Below are positions 1 through 6,857 of a DNA stretch of 64,000 nucleotides, piece after piece. The stretch's first letter is position 1, and every line of letters begins with the position of its first letter. Source of the stretch: Streptomyces mangrovi. Lineage in GTDB: Bacteria; Actinomycetota; Actinomycetes; Streptomycetales; Streptomycetaceae. Position numbers and translations under genes: made by a program. The notes under the pieces were generated by a model that saw only the letters and a list, made by a program, of their open reading frames with translations, made no database searches and was not told the origin of the DNA. Location: contig NZ_FOSG01000001.1 in NCBI RefSeq assembly GCF_900114215.1, positions 548,408 to 612,407 of the forward strand, read 5' to 3'.

Positions 1-353
1 TGGGCCCACTGGGCTGCGGAACGAGCAGAGAGTCGCGCCTCCCGTCAATCCGCAGAGGGTTAACAAAACAAAGAGCATGGAAGTGCTCTTTGACATCCCT
101 CTGCCCTGTCACTAGCTTCTCCTCCAACGCCTCGGCTCGCCGTCCCGCGGCGGAGCGGCTCCGCGTACATGTCCGGGGAAACCCGGAAAACGGCGGAACC
201 CCCGGTCATCAGCAGTGACCGGGGGTTCCGAAAGCCGTGCCCCTGGCGGCTTGCTTGCAGAGGCGGACCAGGGGCTTTCACCACCACGCTACCACGACCA
301 TCCGATAACGCACCGGGCTGCGGGAAGCAGCCCTCACCTCCGGGGGGAGCACC
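1..353. other. Non-coding leader upstream of the HEPN-methylase island
   Basis: No convincing gene is seen here. The stretch holds a 9-bp hairpin (69-77 with 84-92). A fair plus-strand promoter overlaps its right arm: TTGACA at 90-95, a 17-bp spacer and TAGCTT at 113-118. Further right are a strong 15-bp hairpin (194-230) and a weaker 8-bp one (GCCCCTGG near 239-246 with CCAGGGGC near 270-277). The hairpins lie between the promoter and the first gene at 354, so they could attenuate read-through into it. That role is inference. Confidence 0.4.
194..230. terminator. 15-bp perfect hairpin
   Basis: Arms 194-208 and 216-230 are perfectly complementary around a 7-base loop. There is no T tract, which is usual for Streptomyces terminators. 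It either ends transcription entering from the left or acts as an attenuator for the island starting at 354. Confidence 0.55.
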
Positions 354-998
354 ATGGCCGAGGAACTGCCCGACTGGATGCTGCACGCCTTCTCCGAGCC
401 CCGTCTGAACCGCTACCTGCGGGCAACTGGGGGAGACGCCGCCGCGGCAACACGGCTCTACTGGTGGAACGTGGAGGCATCCGCCGCCCTCTACGGCCCT
501 CTGCACTGCCTTGAGGTGACCCTGCGCAACGCTCTGCACGACCGGATCGGGCAGCGGTACGGGGCGGACTGGTGGGACGCCTTCCCCCTCAACGGAAACG
601 GCCGGCGTCTGGTCGCCAGAGCACGGCGCAAGTGCGAGGAGCGCGGTATGCGGTCCGTGCCCGCGGACAGCGTGGTCGCCGAACTGTCCTTCGGCTTCTG
701 GGCCTCGCTTCTCAGCCGTGGCTACGACCGCCGCCTGTGGGTGCCCATCCTGCACCGTGCCTTCCCGCACTACTCCGGCAGGCGTGGAGTCCTCTACGAC
801 AGTCTCTGGTCGCTGGTGCTGCTCCGGAACCGGGTCATGCACCACGAGCCCGTCCACCACCGTGACCTGGCCGCCGATCACGCCAAGATCTACCGTCTGC
901 TGGGCTACATGAGTCCCGAACTCGTGAAGGAGATCCAGGCACTCGACCGCTTTCCCTCCGTGCTCGCCCGCCGCAACGGGCCGGATTCACGCTTCTGA
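354..998 (+). CDS. Abi-like HEPN-family protein (putative abortive-infection RNase)
   Basis: This 214-residue protein has the layout of the Abi_2/AbiD-F family. The N-terminal helix reads YWWNVEASAAL, followed by LEVTLRNAL (about 53-61). The C-terminal half carries an R-N-x3-H motif (R158, N159, H163 in LLRNRVMHHE), which is the catalytic signature of HEPN ribonucleases. Family members act in phage exclusion and toxin systems by cleaving RNA. The ATG at 354 follows GGGGGGAGCACC. The stop lies 16 bp before a type I methylase gene and all three genes run the same way, so they probably form one operon. RNase activity is inferred from the motif. The biological target cannot be read from the sequence. 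Confidence 0.75.
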   Translation: MAEELPDWMLHAFSEPRLNRYLRATGGDAAAATRLYWWNVEASAALYGPLHCLEVTLRNALHDRIGQRYGADWWDAFPLNGNGRRLVARARRKCEERGMRSVPADSVVAELSFGFWASLLSRGYDRRLWVPILHRAFPHYSGRRGVLYDSLWSLVLLRNRVMHHEPVHHRDLAADHAKIYRLLGYMSPELVKEIQALDRFPSVLARRNGPDSRF

Positions 999-1014
999 CC
1001 AGAGGGAGTCGTCC

Positions 1015-2697
1015 GTGGAAGACCTCACCGGCAGGCTCGTTTCCCGGGCCGAGATCGCCCGGCTCGCCGGAGTGCGCCGCCCCGCTGTCAGCAACTGGGA
1101 GCGGCGTCATCCCGACACGTTCCCCGGACCCGTTTCGGCCGGGGAGAGCGGCACGGAACTCTTCCGTGCGGCGGAGGTCGCCAACTGGTTGGACCGTCGC
1201 GTCATCCCGGTGAACGCGCGTGGGAAGGACGAGCCCGCCGGTATGACATACGGGGATCGTTTCCGCGCCGGCTCGGGAGCGAGTACCGTCGCGTCTTCGA
1301 GGGCTGTGGACGCCGCACCACTGCTGCGCGTCGTCGAGCGGCTCGCGAGCGACGACACCCTCCTGCCACGCGGAAGCGTGCCACTGCCCGATCGCGCCGA
1401 GATGCTGCTGGCTCTGATCTACCTGTGCGGTTCTCAACCCCGGATGTGGAGCTCACTGAGGAAGCTCGCCGACCACACGGCGCACGGTCCGGAAACCGCC
1501 GGCCTCCGGCAGGTGATCGCGGGCGGTCTTCCGACCGGGCTCTCCCCTTCCACCGTGCAGTCCTGGCAGGGCAGGGAACAGGCCCTGGCAGATGCGGTCC
1601 GCCTGATCGACGCGCATGCCGCGGAGGACCGGGGTCAGTATGTGCGCGCCTTCGATCTCCTGGTGAGGAAATATGCCGAGGAGTGGGCCGGGCGGGCGGG
1701 AAGCGAGCTCTTCACCCCCGTGTCCGTGGCACGTACCGCCGCCGCCCTCGTGACACCCACTGTCGACGCGACCGAAGCGCACGACCCGTTCTGCCGTGCG
1801 GGCGAGATGCTGACGGCCGTCGTCGACACCTGGACCGCCACCGGCTCCGCGGCCTCCATCCGGGTCAGCGGAGCCGGTCTGCCCGAGTTCTCCCTCCGAC
1901 TCGCGAGGCTGGGGCTGGGCCTGCGCGGACACTCCTCGGCCGAAATGAAGCCGGGTACCACTGCTCCGTCCGCGCTCACGGCTCCGCTCGGGCGCAAGGT
2001 CGACCTCCTTCTGGCCAATCCTCCGTTCAATGTCCGCGGCGCCGGCTCCGCACCCCGGCAGGGCCACTGGCAGTACGGGCCGCCCCCTTCCCACAACGCG
2101 AACTTCGACTGGCTGCAGTACGCCGTGGACCTGCTCTCTCCTGGTGGACGAGCATGTCTGGTCATGGCCAACATCGCGGCCACCTCGGCCAACAGGAGAG
2201 AGCGGACGATCCGGTCCGCCATGGTGGAGGACGGCGCCGTGGAGTGCCTGGTCTCGCTTCCCCCGGGGCTCTTCTTCTCCACCGGCATCCCAGTGACGCT
2301 GTGGATCCTGAGGGCGCCGAGGGGAAGGTGCGACGAGATCCTCTTCATCGACGCCCGCGCTCTGGGGGAGATGCTCTCGCGCAGCGTCCGGCACCTGCCG
2401 GACCACGAGGTCGCCGCCGTCGCCCGGGAGTACCACGCCTGGCGGGACGCACAGGCGACGGGTACGGCGTACCGGGGAAGGGCCGGGTTCAGCAGGTCGG
2501 CGAGCATCGGCGAGATACGCGGTAACGGCTACGCCCTCGCTCCCTCCCTGTACGTGTCCCCCGCTCCTGTGGAGGGGAGCGCGCCCGACCACCACGCCCG
2601 TATCGATCACCTGCGCGATGAGCTCGCCAAGTTGCACGAGGAAGCGGCGAGGATCGACGCGGCCGTCGAATCGATACTGCGGAGGCACAGCGCATGA
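1015..2697 (+). CDS. Type I N-6 adenine DNA methyltransferase (HsdM-like) with N-terminal HTH
   Basis: This 560-residue protein should transfer a methyl group from S-adenosylmethionine to adenine in DNA. The first 65 residues form a helix-turn-helix (SRAEIARLAGVRRPAVSNWE), which is not part of classical HsdM. The catalytic N-P-P-F motif is at 335-338. Motif I reads DPFCRAGEML (257-266), with Arg where HsdM proteins normally have the first Gly. The C-terminus is a coiled-coil helix (EELAKLHEEAARIDAAVESI-like) that would contact a specificity subunit. GTG at 1015 follows GAGGGAG. The stop overlaps the next gene by 4 bp, so translation is probably coupled. No HsdR helicase-nuclease lies in the visible neighbourhood. 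Confidence 0.85.
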   Translation: MEDLTGRLVSRAEIARLAGVRRPAVSNWERRHPDTFPGPVSAGESGTELFRAAEVANWLDRRVIPVNARGKDEPAGMTYGDRFRAGSGASTVASSRAVDAAPLLRVVERLASDDTLLPRGSVPLPDRAEMLLALIYLCGSQPRMWSSLRKLADHTAHGPETAGLRQVIAGGLPTGLSPSTVQSWQGREQALADAVRLIDAHAAEDRGQYVRAFDLLVRKYAEEWAGRAGSELFTPVSVARTAAALVTPTVDATEAHDPFCRAGEMLTAVVDTWTATGSAASIRVSGAGLPEFSLRLARLGLGLRGHSSAEMKPGTTAPSALTAPLGRKVDLLLANPPFNVRGAGSAPRQGHWQYGPPPSHNANFDWLQYAVDLLSPGGRACLVMANIAATSANRRERTIRSAMVEDGAVECLVSLPPGLFFSTGIPVTLWILRAPRGRCDEILFIDARALGEMLSRSVRHLPDHEVAAVAREYHAWRDAQATGTAYRGRAGFSRSASIGEIRGNGYALAPSLYVSPAPVEGSAPDHHARIDHLRDELAKLHEEAARIDAAVESILRRHSA

Positions 2698-3323
2698 GCC
2701 GACCGAACAGTCCACTGCCGCCGGGGTGGCGCGAGGTGCGTCTCGCGGAGGTCTGCGAGCTCCAGGGCGGGCCGTCCTGGGCCACCCTGCGCACCGGCCA
2801 GCACGACGGTGAGGGCGTTCCCCTGGTCAGGCCCCGGGACATCAGCGACCGGCGGATCACCCCGGACGGTGTCGGCAGGCTCCCGGAGGGAGCCGTTCCC
2901 GTCCAGTCCTCCCACCACCGTCTCAGGCCCGGAGACGTCCTCCTCGCCCGTTCGGGTGCCGTGGGGCGCACCGCCCTGGTCTCCGAGCAGCAGGCGGGCT
3001 GGCTGTTCAGCGGGCACCTGGTGAGGATCAGGCCGCTGGACGATGTCCTCCCCGACTTCCTGGTGGGCCACCTCTCGCGACCGGCCGTCGCCACCTACAT
3101 CGCCAGGCACACCCGAGGGTCGACGATCCAGCACATCTCCCTCCGGGATCTGGGCGGCATCCCCGTCGCGCTGCCTCCCCTCCATACCCAGCGGGAGATC
3201 GGCGGACAGCTCGCCGCGCTGGACGAGAAGGTCCGGATCCACACGGAGATCGCCCGGACGACCGCCGAACTCCGCGAAACGCTGGGGGACCTGCTGTTCA
3301 CCGGGCTCCTCGGCACTCGATAG
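2694..3323 (+). CDS. Half-length type I specificity subunit (single TRD HsdS)
   Basis: At 209 residues this is about half a normal HsdS. It has one target-recognition domain (from LPPGWREVRLAEVCELQGG through PLVRPRDIS and LLARSGAVGRTALV). One central conserved helix follows, around TQREIGGQLAALDEKVRIHT. Such half subunits are known to dimerise and recognise palindromic or repeated half-sites. The gene overlaps the methylase stop by ATGA. With the methylase it should form a modification complex, and without HsdR the complex cannot restrict DNA in the classical way. The 3' end sits only 45 bp before nur, so the island ends abruptly here. Confidence 0.85.
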   Translation: MSRPNSPLPPGWREVRLAEVCELQGGPSWATLRTGQHDGEGVPLVRPRDISDRRITPDGVGRLPEGAVPVQSSHHRLRPGDVLLARSGAVGRTALVSEQQAGWLFSGHLVRIRPLDDVLPDFLVGHLSRPAVATYIARHTRGSTIQHISLRDLGGIPVALPPLHTQREIGGQLAALDEKVRIHTEIARTTAELRETLGDLLFTGLLGTR

Positions 3324-3332
3324 CGCGATCCG

Positions 3333-3371
3333 GCCGGTATGCCCGGCGCCCCTCCTACACTGGCCACTGTG
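3333..3371 (+). promoter_or_regulatory. Candidate leaderless promoter of nur
   Basis: TACACT at 3356-3361 is a good -10 element lying 7 bases before the GTG at 3369, and no ribosome-binding site is visible. Transcription probably starts at the start codon. The -35 region is weak. Confidence 0.4.
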
Positions 3372-3872
3372 GTGAGCACCGACTGGCAGAGCGACCTACG
3401 CAGACGCGGATACCGGCTGACGCCGCAGCGCCAGCTCGTGCTGGAAGCCGTGGACAAGCTGGAGCACTCCACTCCGGACGACATCCTCGCCGAGGTGCGG
3501 CGTACGGCGGGGAGCGTGAACATCTCCACCGTCTACCGCACGCTGGAGCTGCTGGAGGAGCTGGGGCTGGTCAGCCACGCCCATCTGGGCCACGGCGCTC
3601 CCACGTACCACCTGGCGGACCGGCACGACCACATGCATCTGGTGTGCCGGGACTGCACCACGGTGATCGAGGCCGACATCGCGCTCGCCGCCGACTTCAC
3701 CGGCAGGCTGCGGGAGGAGTTCGGTTTCGACACCGACATGAAGCACTTCGCGATCTTCGGCCGCTGCCGCGACTGCGCCGGGCGGGCCTCCGGGGGAAAC
3801 GCGGTGGAGGACACCGAGGCGGAGGACACCGAGGGGGACGCGGACGAGAGCGCGGGCGGCTCCGGGTCGTAG
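3369..3872 (+). CDS. nur: Nickel-responsive Fur-family repressor Nur
   Basis: Nur represses nickel uptake and the iron superoxide dismutase when nickel is bound. With the GTG at 3369 the numbering matches the S. coelicolor protein exactly. The structural metal-site residues H33, H86, H88 and H90 are present. So are the nickel-site residues H70, H72 and H126. The winged helix (LTPQRQLVLEAV, then NISTVYRTLELL) is intact. C93xxC96 is kept, and a second CxxC pair lies near residue 135. The C-terminus is extended by an acidic low-complexity tail containing EDTEAEDTEGD, giving 167 residues against about 145 in the family. A ygfZ-like gene follows after 9 bp. Confidence 0.93.
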   Translation: MVSTDWQSDLRRRGYRLTPQRQLVLEAVDKLEHSTPDDILAEVRRTAGSVNISTVYRTLELLEELGLVSHAHLGHGAPTYHLADRHDHMHLVCRDCTTVIEADIALAADFTGRLREEFGFDTDMKHFAIFGRCRDCAGRASGGNAVEDTEAEDTEGDADESAGGSGS

Positions 3873-3881
3873 GCTGGCCGC

Positions 3882-4853
3882 ATGTCGTACAAGAGCCCCC
3901 TGCTGTCGCTGCCCGGCGCCGTACCCGCCGAGGCGCCGGACGAAGGCGTCGCCGCGCACTACGGCGACCTCTTCCGCGAGCAGCGCACGCTCGCCGACGG
4001 TGGCGGAATGGTGGACCTCTCGCACCGCGGTGTGGTCACCGTCACCGGCGAGGACCGTCTGAGCTGGCTCCACCTGCTGATCACCCAGCACGTCAGCGAG
4101 CTGGAGCCCGGCCGCGCCACCGAGGCGCTGATCCTCTCCGCCAACGGCCACATCGAGCACGCGCTCTATCTGGTGGACGACGGCGCCACGGTCTGGATGC
4201 ACGTCGAGCCGGGCACCGAGAAGGCGCTGATCGCCTACCTGGAGAGCATGAAGTTCTTCTACCGGGTCGAGGTCGCCGACGCCACGGCCGAGTACGCCGT
4301 GGTGCACCTCCCGGCGGGCTCCATCGCCGAGGTGCCCGAGGGCGTGGCCGTCCGCGAGACGGCGTACGGGCGGGACCTGTTCCTGCCGCGCGGCGAGCTG
4401 GAGTCCTACGCCGCCTCCCTGGGCCCGGCGGTCGGCGTGCTGGCGCTGGAGGCGCTGCGCGTCGAGGCGCACCGGCCCCGGCTGGGGCTGGAGACCGACC
4501 ACCGCACCATCCCGCACGAGCTGGGCTGGATCGGCACCGCCGTCCATCTGCAGAAGGGCTGCTACCGGGGCCAGGAGACCGTGGCGCGCGTCCACAACCT
4601 GGGGAAGCCGCCGCGCCGGCTGGTCTTCCTCCACCTGGACGGCAGCGAGGTGCACCTGCCCGGCCACGGCACGCCCGTGCGGCTGGCCAAGGACGGGGAG
4701 GAGGGGCGGCAGCTCGGCTTCGTCACCACCTCGGCCCGCCACCACGAGCTGGGCCCGATCGCCCTGGCCCTGGTGAAGCGGAACGTCCCGGTGGACGCGG
4801 AGCTGCTCGCGGGCGACACCGCGGCTGCCCAGGAGACCGTCGTCGAGCCGTGA
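3882..4853 (+). CDS. ygfZ: YgfZ/GcvT-like folate-binding protein
   Basis: This 323-residue protein belongs to the tetrahydrofolate-binding YgfZ family, which helps maintain or repair iron-sulfur cluster enzymes. The diagnostic K-G-C-Y-x-G-Q-E motif is present as KGCYRGQETVARVH (about 225-238). The GcvT fold is recognisable around LSHRGVVTVTGEDRLSWLH near the N-terminus. The ATG at 3882 lies 9 bp after the nur stop, so the two genes are probably co-transcribed. The order nur-ygfZ is the one I recall from S. coelicolor. I am sure of the family. The precise client enzymes are unknown. Confidence 0.9.
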   Translation: MSYKSPLLSLPGAVPAEAPDEGVAAHYGDLFREQRTLADGGGMVDLSHRGVVTVTGEDRLSWLHLLITQHVSELEPGRATEALILSANGHIEHALYLVDDGATVWMHVEPGTEKALIAYLESMKFFYRVEVADATAEYAVVHLPAGSIAEVPEGVAVRETAYGRDLFLPRGELESYAASLGPAVGVLALEALRVEAHRPRLGLETDHRTIPHELGWIGTAVHLQKGCYRGQETVARVHNLGKPPRRLVFLHLDGSEVHLPGHGTPVRLAKDGEEGRQLGFVTTSARHHELGPIALALVKRNVPVDAELLAGDTAAAQETVVEP

Positions 4854-4938
4854 GCGCACCCCGGCGGGAGGTGCGGACCGGGAAGTGGAAGCGGTACGCC
4901 GGGGCGCGAGCCGGACCGGCGGGTGCATACTGGCGTTA

Positions 4939-5160
4939 ATGACAAAATCGGCCGTAGCCCGGCGTCACCTGCCCACCAGCCCCTTCAAAGCCCCTGTCGC
5001 ACCGCCCGACAAGCACTTCGCCGAGGGAGAGCGGGTCACCCACGACACGTACGGCCTCGGCCGGATCGTCACCGTCGAGGAAGGCGTCGCGGTACTCGTC
5101 GACTTCGGGTCCAAGCAGGTGCGAATCCTCAGCCCGTACCTCAAGCTGAACGTTCTCTGA
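4939..5160 (+). CDS. Small CarD/Tudor-like domain protein
   Basis: The 73-residue product has a basic N-terminus followed by FAEGERVTHDTYGLGRIVTV and VLVDFGSKQVRILSPYLKL. This small beta-barrel pattern resembles the CarD N-terminal domain and the C-terminal Tudor domain of UvrD-type helicases. Such domains bind RNA polymerase or other proteins. CATACT at 4926-4931 lies 7 bases before the ATG and there is no ribosome-binding site, so the mRNA is probably leaderless. The protein is widely conserved in Streptomyces but I know of no assigned function. Confidence 0.75.
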   Translation: MTKSAVARRHLPTSPFKAPVAPPDKHFAEGERVTHDTYGLGRIVTVEEGVAVLVDFGSKQVRILSPYLKLNVL

Positions 5161-5173
5161 GGCCGCCGCGCAC

Positions 5174-5191
5174 GGCCGCCGCACGGCGGCC
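5174..5191. terminator. Short GC hairpin after the CarD-like gene
   Basis: GGCCGCC (5174-5180) and GGCGGCC (5185-5191) pair around GCAC, 14 bp after the stop at 5160. It is a weak but plausible terminator. Confidence 0.35.
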
Positions 5192-5702
5192 GGCCGCCTC
5201 CCCCCACACCACGTTTCCGCCCCGAGAGGCAGATCTCCCCATCGACACCACCGAACTGTTCTCCGCTCCCGACCAGGCGCCCCCGACCCCCCAGGCGGCG
5301 TCCCGGCCTCCGGCCCGGAATCCCTTCCAGGCGCCGGACTTCGGAGACGTCCCGGACTACGACGAGGCGGAGGAGACCGGAGAGGCGCCGTTCGACGCCG
5401 ACACCGCCCCTGCCGCCGACACGGCCGGTGCGTCCCGCGCCGCCAAGGGCGAGGGCCCGGGACGGGACGGCGGCGGCGGCAGGAAGCGGTCGTCGAACTC
5501 CTCGCGCCGCAGGCGCGACCGCTCCCGGCAGGTCAGGCGGGGCGCCCCCCGCCGCTGACAGTGGCCGCCACCCTGGCCTGTGAACTGTCCGGCGTACGCA
5601 GCATGTGAAAGGGCTGTCTCCGGCGGCTCGTGGAAGCCGTGGCCGGCCCCACATGGTAGTGAGTGGTGCCGTTTCCTGTACCACCCGAAGGGAGGGGTGA
5701 CC
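5192..5702 (+). other. Start-less open frame and antitoxin leader
   Basis: One frame stays open to a TGA at 5556-5558 and has coding-like GC3. It reads LPIDTTELFSAPDQ, then an acidic stretch (PDFGDVPDYDEAEETGE), then a basic tail (RKRSSNSSRRRRDRSRQV). I see no ATG, GTG or TTG with a ribosome-binding site after 5192. The only ribosome-site-like sequence, GAGAGG near 5222, precedes an ATC codon at about 5241. It could be a disordered-protein gene with an unusual start or the remnant of a longer gene. Positions 5559-5702 hold the yefM promoter region. Confidence 0.3.
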
Positions 5703-5963
5703 GTGTCCATCACCGCCGGCGAGGCTCGCAGGAACCTGTTTCCGCTGATCGAGCAGGTCGACAACGACCGCGCTCCCGTGCACATCACATCCCGCAACGG
5801 GAACGCCGTACTGCGGCCGGAGGAGGACTTCGCCTCCTGGCAGGAGACGATCCACCTCCTGCGCTCGCTCGCGAACGCCCGGCGTCTGGCCGAGTCGATC
5901 GCGGAAGCCGAGGAAGGCCGGGTCTCGCCCCGTGAGCTGATCGAGGCCGACGACGCCGAGTGA
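5703..5963 (+). CDS. yefM: YefM/Phd-family antitoxin (orphan)
   Basis: This 86-residue antitoxin begins MSITAGEARRNLFPLIEQV and keeps the family core HITSRNGNAVLRPEEDFASW. It is followed by a toxin-neutralising tail (HLLRSLANARRLAESIAEAE). GTG at 5703 is preceded by GGGAGGGG. YefM normally binds DNA and neutralises the endoribonuclease YoeB encoded immediately downstream. Here the toxin is reduced to a 44-bp scar whose start codon still overlaps the antitoxin stop. The antitoxin frame is complete, so it could still repress its own promoter or neutralise a YoeB encoded elsewhere. Confidence 0.88.
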   Translation: MSITAGEARRNLFPLIEQVDNDRAPVHITSRNGNAVLRPEEDFASWQETIHLLRSLANARRLAESIAEAEEGRVSPRELIEADDAE

Positions 5964-6003
5964 AGATCGTGTGATCGTGGTCCAGGCCCGCTACCGCTAC
6001 TGA
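5960..6003 (+). pseudogene. yoeB: yoeB toxin remnant (only first and last codons left)
   Basis: GTG-AAG-ATC-GTG at 5960-5971 matches the usual YoeB start (M-K-I-V) in its typical 4-bp overlap with the antitoxin stop. GTG at 5971-5973 then opens a different frame reading V-I-V-V-Q-A-R-Y-R-Y-stop (to 6003), which matches the characteristic YoeB C-terminus. Everything between, about 75 codons, is gone. The join is at a repeated ATCGTG (5966-5971 and 5974-5979), as expected for a short-repeat deletion, and it is out of frame. The toxin is certainly dead. Confidence 0.8.
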
Positions 6004-6017
6004 GCTCGGGCGTGAAG

Positions 6018-6123
6018 GCCGGGGAGGTTTGCCGGCCACCTCGACGCAGGCTCCTCCGTCCTGGTTGCTGTGGCTGGACTTGCGCCACCGCGCGGCGGTC
6101 ATCCCGTGCGGGGAGACGGCCAC
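6018..6123 (-). pseudogene. DUF397 gene, N-terminal half
   Basis: Read leftward from GTG at 6123, this gives [20 protein letters not shown] and then GGACVEVA, the first half of a DUF397 protein. It is closely similar to the intact copy at 7675-7890. Similarity stops at GCCGGGG (6018-6024), exactly where the other half at 6858-6940 begins. DUF397 proteins partner XRE regulators such as the one at 7887-8717. Confidence 0.75.
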
Positions 6124-6130
6124 GGAGACT

Positions 6131-6233
6131 TCTCCGGTTCGGCGCCGACGTGGAGATGCTCACCCCACCCGGGGCCCGCGCGGAGCTGGCCCACGCTGCG
6201 ACGGAGATCCGCTCGCTCTACGACGGCGCCTGA
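6131..6233 (+). pseudogene. C-terminal tail of a WYL-type regulator
   Basis: The frame ending at 6233 reads LRFGADVEMLTPPGARAELA and then ATEIRSLYDGA. This is the typical last 30 residues of YafY/WYL-domain transcription regulators. Nothing upstream encodes the rest, and the sequence runs straight into the DUF397 fragment on the other strand. It is best read as a gene scar. Confidence 0.55.
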
Positions 6234-6316
6234 CATCCGCCCGCCCGGAAAGCTGCCGTCAAGGTGTTATGTCTGCACCGGGAGCGGTACGGGACCATCA
6301 GTCCCTCCCCGAGGGC

Positions 6317-6754
6317 TCACTCGTCGGCGGACACGCAGTCCGTCTCGACGTACTCACGGATGTCGGTGACCGTCTCCTGTATGGCCTCGTCCTCGCTCTG
6401 GCCGTCGCTCGTCGCCATGGCAATCCACCCGGAGCCCAGCATCAGGTTCTTGGAGAAGACGAGGTGACGGGGGGTCGTCGCATTCTCCTTGTTGAACGCC
6501 TCCACCTTCGCCTGACCCTCGGCATCCGGCCGACCGTGGTCCGCCTTCCCCCGCCAGGACAGCTCCAGTACCTCCATCACCTCCTGGACGCATTCCTGCG
6601 CCACCGGATCGAGTGGCACCACCGGCTCCCGTGAGGTGGCGGCAGCGCTGGGAGTCGTCGTGGTGGCCGAGGCGGTATCGCGCTCGGGCTGCTCACCAGC
6701 ACAGCCGACTGCGAGCACCAATACTCCTGCCGCAAAAAGAACTCTCCCCCGCAC
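6317..6754 (-). CDS. Small lipoprotein of unknown function
   Basis: The GTG at 6754 follows GGAGG. The 145-residue product starts with a short signal peptide (VRGRVLFAAGVLVLAVGC) with the lipobox Cys at residue 18. A Thr/Ser/Ala-rich linker follows. The mature domain contains VAQECVQEVMEVLELSW and FSKNLMLGSGWIAMATS, and ends acidic. It is probably anchored to the outer face of the membrane. I do not recognise the family. The gene lies inside a patch of gene fragments, bracketed by the two DUF397 halves, and could be cargo of that segment. Confidence 0.65.
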   Translation of the reverse strand: MRGRVLFAAGVLVLAVGCAGEQPERDTASATTTTPSAAATSREPVVPLDPVAQECVQEVMEVLELSWRGKADHGRPDAEGQAKVEAFNKENATTPRHLVFSKNLMLGSGWIAMATSDGQSEDEAIQETVTDIREYVETDCVSADE

Positions 6755-6857
6755 CGACCCTCCAGCTCCCTTGACGTGATCGCGATAAGTCTGCCTGACG
6801 GCCGACAAGGGCGCGAACGGGTTCTGCCGCGCCCCTTTGAGCTCACGTACGGTCGTA

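Noticed and set aside
60..881. Minus-strand frame opposite the HEPN gene
   Set aside because: It has no ribosome site, has poor composition and overlaps the HEPN gene, which has a recognisable motif.
5703..6003. Complete YefM-YoeB toxin-antitoxin pair
   Set aside because: The toxin frame is only a 44-bp scar, so there is no functional toxin here.
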